The notes under the pieces: model-generated
Database searches by the model: none
Told to the model about the DNA's origin: nothing
What the model saw: the letters and a program-made list of their open reading frames with translations, nothing else
Assembly: GCA_017440445.1 (NCBI GenBank)
Contig: JAFSHE010000383.1
Location: forward strand, 1-10,197
Length of the DNA stretch: 10,197 nt
DNA from: Oscillospiraceae bacterium
Lineage (GTDB): Bacteria > Bacillota_A > Clostridia > Oscillospirales > Ruminococcaceae
Direction of reading: 5' to 3'
Shown here: in pieces, positions 1 to 2,774 of the stretch
How the letters are laid out: the number at the start of each line of letters is the position of its first letter
How positions within the stretch are numbered: position 1 is the first letter of the stretch
Position numbers and translations under genes: made by a program

Positions 1-58
1 AAAAATTTGAAATCCAATACAAACGCAGGTGTGGCGGAATCGGCAGACGCGCTAGCTT
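1..58 (+). repeat. 58-nt direct repeat, tRNA-Leu 5' flank plus 5' half (copy 1)
   Basis: Positions 1-58 match 133-190 with two mismatches. The repeat contains 24 nt of tRNA upstream flank and the first 34 nt of tRNA-Leu. The repeat begins at the window edge, so it may extend further upstream and include an equivalent of the 60-132 segment. The conserved flank shows that whole tRNA gene units were duplicated here, not only the tRNA body. Confidence 0.9.
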
Positions 59-59
59 C
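25..59 (+). pseudogene. tRNA-Leu(CAG) 5' half, interrupted in the anticodon
   Basis: Thirty-five nt are identical to positions 157-191 of the complete tRNA-Leu downstream: acceptor strand GCAGGTG, D-arm, 5' anticodon stem CTAGC, loop TT, and the first anticodon base C. Identity stops after C59 and the sequence runs into unrelated DNA. The missing 52 nt are found exactly at 1247-1298, so this half and that one make one complete 87-nt tRNA. It cannot fold as a tRNA by itself. Confidence 0.85.
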
Positions 60-132
60 GGGCAGCGTCACGACAGTGCATTTATTGCGGAGCAATTCGT
101 AATGAGTCCGCCTCGGGAGATTTCACCCGAGT
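60..132. other. Left end of insert: short hairpin-rich segment
   Basis: These 73 nt separate the broken 5' tRNA half from the second repeat copy. I see no gene. Short foldable pieces are ATTGC/GCAAT (84-88 with 92-96), GCGGA/TCCGC (87-91 with 107-111, alternative to the first) and CTCGGG/CCCGAG (112-117 with 126-131). The first 11 nt form the left half of the reconstructed palindromic junction. The last hairpin might be the end of a transcript or a processing structure before the next tRNA. No known RNA family is recognised. Confidence 0.5.
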
Positions 133-156
133 AAAAATATGAAATCCATTACAAAC

Positions 157-243
157 GCAGGTGTGGCGGAATCGGCAGACGCGCTAGCTTCAGGTGCTAG
201 TGATCGCAAGGTCGTGGGGGTTCAAGTCCCTTCACCTGCACCA
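157..243 (+). tRNA. tRNA-Leu(CAG), complete
   Basis: This is an 87-nt class II tRNA with encoded CCA. Acceptor arms are GCAGGTG (157-163) and CACCTGC (233-239), followed by discriminator A240 and CCA 241-243. The anticodon stem is CTAGC (184-188)/GCTAG (196-200), the loop is TTCAGGT, and the anticodon is CAG (191-193), decoding CUG. A long variable arm (about TGATCGCAAGGTCGT) marks it as leucine or serine type. The T-arm GGGGGTTCAAGTCCC is standard. This is the only intact copy in the window. It lies between a matching 5' half and a matching 3' half, so it may be cargo of the inserted block. No clear promoter lies directly upstream, only the duplicated flank from 133, so it may be cotranscribed from outside the window. 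Confidence 0.96.
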
Positions 244-244
244 G

Positions 245-284
245 ATTTAAATAATCCCACTCATAAGAGTGGGATTATTTAAAT
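245..284 (+). terminator. Hairpin directly after tRNA-Leu
   Basis: A perfect 18-bp stem (245-262 with 267-284) closes a 4-nt ATAA loop immediately after the CCA end. The core is CCCACTC/GAGTGGG with AT-rich arms. There is no separate T-run, but the 3' arm is rich in T. It probably ends or helps process the tRNA transcript. The equivalent hairpin at 1300-1332 has a different stem sequence. Confidence 0.75.
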
Positions 285-299
285 TGCAAACGCTCGGCT

Positions 300-327
300 C
301 GCAGTGCCCTTATGGCACTGCGTTTTT
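300..327 (+). terminator. Intrinsic terminator of the tRNA-Leu unit
   Basis: A 9-bp stem CGCAGTGCC (300-308)/GGCACTGCG (314-322) with a CTTAT loop is followed by TTTTT at 323-327. The next bases, TTTTTGC/GCAAAAA around TTC (323-339), can form a second small hairpin. The same structure recurs unchanged at 1348-1375. Confidence 0.85.
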
Positions 328-440
328 GCTTCGCAAAAACCGCTCAAGCTCGCGGATTGCACTTCGGGCTTGATTTCGCTTAATGCTATTTGCTGCCCAA
401 TCATATTGTGAAAATCTTTTTCGCTAAACATAGACAATAA

Positions 441-610
441 TAAAAAAGCACATCGTACGAAGTGCTTCAGCTTGTTGAAAACCCCATCTTTTCCCTACGG
501 TCAAGATGGGGTTTTCAACAAGCTAAGATAAAAATCTACATAAGTTTATGTTCGTTCAATGTTTACTATCGAGTTTGTTGTTTATGTAGAAAATGCGATT
601 AAGTTGACGT
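441..610. other. AT-rich spacer with inverted repeats
   Basis: No gene is seen here. The spacer holds a 20-nt palindrome with one A/A mismatch (447-466) preceded by a run of A, which would act as a minus-strand terminator. Next comes the 22-bp inverted repeat listed separately, then a 9-bp inverted repeat TCTACATAA (535-543)/TTATGTAGA (582-590) spaced by 38 nt. Confidence 0.5.
469..524. repeat. 22-bp perfect inverted repeat, 12-nt loop
   Basis: Arms 469-490 and 503-524 are perfectly complementary over 22 bp and enclose the loop at 491-502. The arms carry AAAACCCC/GGGGTTTT blocks, so as RNA each strand gives a strong stem. A two-way terminator is possible, though no T-run follows outside the stem on the plus strand. 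It could also be a recombination or replication structure of the inserted block. The arms are too close together to be the ends of a transposon. Confidence 0.8.
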
Positions 611-639
611 TTGACTTTTAAATGGTTATGTGGTATACT
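611..639 (+). promoter_or_regulatory. Sigma-A promoter, TTGACT-N17-TATACT
   Basis: The -35 box TTGACT (611-616) and the -10 box TATACT (634-639) are spaced by 17 nt, one mismatch each from consensus. Transcription would start near 646. The -35 box coincides with the TTG codon that opens the 611-1099 reading frame, so either that frame begins further in or the frame is not the promoter's target. Confidence 0.6.
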
Positions 640-1099
640 AGATGTTATCAGCGCCCAAAAATGCTTTAAAGACATTGCTTGGGAAAAATATAAAAATTTT
701 CTACATTTTCAATATTCTCTTCATTTTACTAATGACAGTGACCGCTATAAATTCCTTTATCCGCAATTAATGGAAATATCAGAGGCAATAGGCAATTTTA
801 ACCGAATTTGTACAATATTGAATGACACATATAAAATTAATTATATCCCCTTCGATACATTAAATGACAATGATAAAAGCATAAAAGAACTGATTATAAT
901 AATGAATACTGCAAAAAACGCAGTATTAAAAATAAGTACAATGTGTGAAATTAATGGGTCAAGTTTGCTACCAACCAAATCGTTTGAAGCATTCTCAACA
1001 AAAGTCAAGAATAGCATTGAAAATGTTGAAATATTCAATAGCGACGGAGTTGATATCAATGCCGGATGCGGACAATTTTATAATGAAAGTATTACTTGA
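611..1099 (+). CDS. Hypothetical protein in tRNA-Leu insert, probably remnant
   Basis: The open frame is up to 162 codons and AT-rich. The protein is hydrophilic, probably mostly helical, with no signal peptide or membrane segment. The C-terminal two thirds (from about residue 54) reads like a real soluble protein, rich in N, K, I and E. I do not recognise the family. The start is doubtful: TTG 611 overlaps a promoter -35 box, and the first in-frame ATG is at 770 (a 109-aa product) with no ribosome binding site in front of it. A stop codon at 605-607 blocks upstream extension. This pattern suggests the 3' part of a longer gene whose beginning was lost, or spurious coding. It is the only sizeable ORF of the inserted block, and base use is clearly more AT-rich than the genes after 1962. 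No integrase, toxin or restriction motif is visible. Confidence 0.35.
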   Translation: MTFKWLCGILDVISAQKCFKDIAWEKYKNFLHFQYSLHFTNDSDRYKFLYPQLMEISEAIGNFNRICTILNDTYKINYIPFDTLNDNDKSIKELIIIMNTAKNAVLKISTMCEINGSSLLPTKSFEAFSTKVKNSIENVEIFNSDGVDINAGCGQFYNESIT

Positions 1100-1245
1100 C
1101 CAAGAACCAAGGAGTGCTCTTTTCACTTGTATACAGTCTCAGTCGTTTTACAACAGCTATCAATGGCGTTATTTCAATTGTTGAATGGAATGCACTATTT
1201 TGAAATAATAAATAGGGAACAATTCCACTATCATGACGCTACCCT

Positions 1246-1298
1246 CAGGTGCTAGTGATCGCAAGGTCGTGGGGGTTCAAGTCCCTTCACCTGCACCA
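1246..1298 (+). pseudogene. tRNA-Leu(CAG) 3' half
   Basis: Fifty-three nt are identical to 191-243: anticodon CAG, 3' anticodon stem, variable arm, T-arm, 3' acceptor strand and CCA. Identity begins at T1245/C1246. The upstream bases TGACGCTACCC belong to no tRNA arm: CTACC cannot pair properly with GCTAG, and there is no D-arm or 5' acceptor strand. It is the missing partner of the 5' half at 25-59 and keeps its own terminators downstream. Confidence 0.85.
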
Positions 1299-1299
1299 T

Positions 1300-1332
1300 A
1301 TTTAAAACCCGTCCACTGGACGGGTTTTAAAT
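1300..1332 (+). terminator. Hairpin after tRNA-Leu 3' half
   Basis: A perfect 15-bp stem (1300-1314 with 1318-1332) closes an ACT loop, with core ACCCGTCC/GGACGGGT. It sits where 245-284 sits after the intact tRNA. Both have ATTTAAA/TTTAAAT outer arms and are followed by TGCAAACGCTC, but the inner stems are entirely different and each is internally complementary. Confidence 0.75.
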
Positions 1333-1347
1333 TGCAAACGCTCCTTT

Positions 1348-1375
1348 CGCAGTGCCCTTATGGCACTGCGTTTTT
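1348..1375 (+). terminator. Intrinsic terminator, second copy
   Basis: A 9-bp stem CGCAGTGCC (1348-1356)/GGCACTGCG (1362-1370) is followed by TTTTT at 1371-1375. It is identical to 300-327. A further short hairpin CTCGC/GCGAG lies at 1391-1404. Confidence 0.85.
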
Positions 1376-1456
1376 GCTTCGCAAAAAACGCTCGCATTCG
1401 CGAGTCGCTGCACGATTATAGAGTGAAATCTTTTTCGCTCAGCATAGACAAACAGT

Positions 1457-1505
1457 AATAATCCGAACACCATTCAAATCAATGGAGTGTTCGGATTATT
1501 CTTTT
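1457..1505 (+). terminator. Intrinsic terminator
   Basis: Arms 1457-1470 and 1487-1500 form a perfect 14-bp stem that continues inward as CATT/AATG with a small GA bulge, followed by CTTTTATCTT. It marks the downstream limit of the tRNA-Leu region. Confidence 0.8.
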
Positions 1506-1533
1506 ATCTTTGATATTGTTTTTCTAAAGGAAC

Positions 1534-1572
1534 AGCCTGACTTGCTCTTTGTGGCAGGTCAGGCTTGTTTTA
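1534..1572 (+). terminator. Intrinsic terminator
   Basis: Stem AGCCTGAC (1534-1541)/GTCAGGCT (1558-1565), with partial inner pairing TGC/GCA, is followed by TGTTTTAT. On the minus strand it lies about 35 nt after the stop of the small gene at 1601 and could also end that transcript. Confidence 0.7.
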
Positions 1573-1600
1573 TATTTCCTTACATTGTATAGCTACTTTA

Positions 1601-1772
1601 TTACCACTCAACATAAGACCTCATCTCATTCTCATATTCTGAAATTGCGTCTAACATTGAATCACAACTATCACAACTATCAAGAAAATTGATAATTGAT
1701 TTAAAATATTCGTAAACATTCTTAATATCTAAATCAATATTCTCAATTCTATATCCTCATTTCGAGTTTCAT
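1601..1772 (-). pseudogene. Small minus-strand gene, apparently frameshifted
   Basis: The minus-strand frame from 1756 to the stop at 1603-1601 encodes 51 protein-like residues ending NEMRSYVEW. It has no ATG, GTG or TTG start. An ATG at 1772-1770, preceded by AGAAGAAAAG, opens only seven codons (MKLEMRI) in the neighbouring frame. Removing one base near 1757 would fuse the two into a 56-aa acidic protein with a plausible promoter upstream. This suggests a single-base frameshift, though an unusual ATT start (1747) after GAGGA is possible. A 9-nt tandem duplication (1661-1678) gives an in-frame DSC-DSC repeat. Family not recognised. Confidence 0.45.
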
Positions 1773-1804
1773 CTTTTCTTCTGTGTGAGTGTATTTAAAT
1801 ATCA

Positions 1805-1833
1805 GTTATATGTATAGGGATATACATTCACAA
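1805..1833 (-). promoter_or_regulatory. Possible promoter for the small minus-strand gene
   Basis: On the minus strand, TTGTGA (1833-1828) and TATAAC (1810-1805) are spaced by 17 nt and lie 33 nt upstream of the ATG at 1772. The match is moderate. Confidence 0.4.
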
Positions 1834-1875
1834 TGGCTGCATTCTTTTTTATTCTCATTCACATTCACTTATCCA

Positions 1876-1904
1876 TTGACAAACCGGCATAGCAGTGATA
1901 TAAT
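1876..1904 (+). promoter_or_regulatory. Perfect consensus sigma-A promoter
   Basis: TTGACA (1876-1881) and TATAAT (1899-1904) are spaced by exactly 17 nt. This is a full consensus match and should be strong and constitutive unless repressed. It leads into the gene at 1962, leaving an approximately 50-nt leader with no clear regulatory fold. Confidence 0.9.
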
Positions 1905-1961
1905 TCTAATATAATTCATCAGACGAGATAAAATGTCGATTTTCCTGGAGGGATTTTTTAA

Positions 1962-2732
1962 ATGGCAGATTTCTTTATAGGGGTCCCAAACAGGCTGGAG
2001 CTTTTCGGTCCCCTGCATCTGTGGCTTTCTGCAGTGTTTATTGCACTGTACATAGCCCTGTTTGTATTCCGTGACAAGCTGACTGCTTTCGGTCACTTCA
2101 AGGCAGTGCGAATTACTATGGCAAGCGTTCTTCTTGCAAACATGGCGATCCACTACATATCAAAAATAATTCTAGGCGTGTGGACGTTTGACACCGACCT
2201 GCCGTTGCATCTCTGCTTTATCACGAACTTTTTCATGATATATATCCTGTACACGGATAACCGCAGAAATCTGTACAGGGTCATCTACTTCTTCACCTTT
2301 ATCGGTCCGCTTCCCGCCATGATATGGCCTGACCTGCGCTGCTCCTACGACAGCTACATATTCTATCAGTTCATAATCAGCCATCATGTCATGCTGCTGA
2401 TAAGCCTGTACTGCCTGTGCGTGCTGAAATACGAAACTTCGGTCAAAAGCACCATGCCTGCATTTTTTATCGGCAATCTGGTGATAGGCTCGGTCATGGT
2501 GTTCAACATGATATTCAAAACAAACTACATCATGATGAACGAGCTGCCAGAACAGCTTTACGAGATATATCCCTTCCTCACGCTGCTCCCGCCGCTTGCA
2601 TGGCTGGAGCTTGTAGGAATACTGGCGATATTCGCATCCTGTATTCCTATGCTGATATTCAGGCACCTGGACAAAAAAACAGCAGTCAGCTCACAAAAAA
2701 CGAGTGATCAGCCTGCTACAATGAAAGCCTAA
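1962..2732 (+). CDS. YwaF/TMEM164-like multipass membrane protein
   Basis: This is a 256-aa integral membrane protein with about seven hydrophobic segments (roughly residues 17-36, 50-72, 82-97, 106-122, 138-156, 165-187 and 208-233) and a polar C-terminal tail. The motif LPLHLC (80-85), in the third segment, and the HH pair (141-142) are typical of the bacterial TIGR02206/YwaF family. That family is related to eukaryotic TMEM164, reported as an acyltransferase acting on ether lipids. The bacterial role is not established, and C85 as a catalytic residue is only inference. The start is supported by GGAGG at 1947-1951, 10 nt before ATG. Full length is usual for the family. It is a single-gene unit with a perfect promoter upstream and a hairpin right after the stop. 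Confidence 0.85.
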   Translation: MADFFIGVPNRLELFGPLHLWLSAVFIALYIALFVFRDKLTAFGHFKAVRITMASVLLANMAIHYISKIILGVWTFDTDLPLHLCFITNFFMIYILYTDNRRNLYRVIYFFTFIGPLPAMIWPDLRCSYDSYIFYQFIISHHVMLLISLYCLCVLKYETSVKSTMPAFFIGNLVIGSVMVFNMIFKTNYIMMNELPEQLYEIYPFLTLLPPLAWLELVGILAIFASCIPMLIFRHLDKKTAVSSQKTSDQPATMKA

Positions 2733-2770
2733 AAATACTCCGTTGTACAGATATGTACAGCGGAGTATTT
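2733..2770. terminator. Two-way terminator between convergent genes
   Basis: Arms 2733-2749 and 2754-2770 form a 17-bp stem with one T/G pair and a GATA loop. The plus strand continues with CTTTTTATTT. The minus strand ends in a T-run from the A-tract at 2731-2735. It serves both the 1962-2732 gene and the minus gene whose stop is at 2775. Confidence 0.9.
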
Positions 2771-2774
2771 CTTT

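Larger units (their letters stand above)
133..443 (+). repeat. Duplicated tRNA-Leu gene unit (full copy)
   Basis: The left part (133-190) repeats positions 1-58. The right part (190 to about 443) repeats 1245 to about 1460, including the tRNA 3' half, two terminator hairpins, and a closing block with a tCTTTTTCGCT motif and CATAGACAA. The right copies differ in the first hairpin's stem and in an internal stretch after the second terminator (about 340-405 versus 1389-1420). The relation suggests duplication of a host tRNA gene followed by divergence. Confidence 0.8.
60..1246. mobile_element. Putative small element inserted in the tRNA-Leu anticodon loop
   Basis: This 1,187-bp block lies between the two halves of a split tRNA-Leu(CAG), with only the dinucleotide TC shared at the junctions (58-59 and 1245-1246). 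Joining its right end (TGACGCTACCC, 1234-1244, then TC) to its left end (GGGCAGCGTCA, 60-70) makes a 24-bp palindrome with 10 of 12 pairs complementary. This fits a recombinase attP core. The target, anticodon stem CTAGC/GCTAG around a 7-nt loop, is also symmetric, as is usual for tyrosine-integrase attB sites in tRNA genes. The block carries a complete tRNA-Leu unit (133 to about 443), a 22-bp inverted repeat and an AT-rich ORF, but no integrase or transposase. It would therefore have to be mobilised from elsewhere or be a deletion relic. Alternatives are a rearranged tandem tRNA array, or a canonical 3'-end insertion spanning 192-1246. Confidence 0.5.

Noticed and set aside
469..524. Terminal inverted repeats of an insertion sequence
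   Set aside because: The arms are only 12 nt apart, no transposase lies between or beside them, and no target-site duplication is visible.
945..1184. ATG-started 79-codon frame overlapping the hypothetical ORF
   Set aside because: It lies in another frame of the same region with less protein-like composition, no ribosome binding site, and runs into non-coding sequence.
60..1246. A group I intron in tRNA-Leu, as in cyanobacterial tRNA-Leu(UAA), which also interrupts between bases 34 and 35
   Set aside because: The insert is far longer than those introns, contains a complete tRNA with terminators, does not end in G at any possible boundary, and shows no recognisable P7/core elements.
192..1246. 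A canonical tRNA 3'-end integrative island with the intact tRNA as attL and the 3' half as attR
   Set aside because: It explains the 3' repeat but leaves the 5' half at 25-59 and the palindromic end-to-end junction unexplained. It was kept only as an alternative.
1233..1421. 62-codon frame across the tRNA 3' half and its terminators
   Set aside because: It is made of RNA-gene sequence and hairpins, so it is an accidental open frame.
1661..1681. CRISPR-like or satellite repeat
   Set aside because: It is only two 9-nt units inside a coding-like frame. No spaced repeats exist anywhere in the window.
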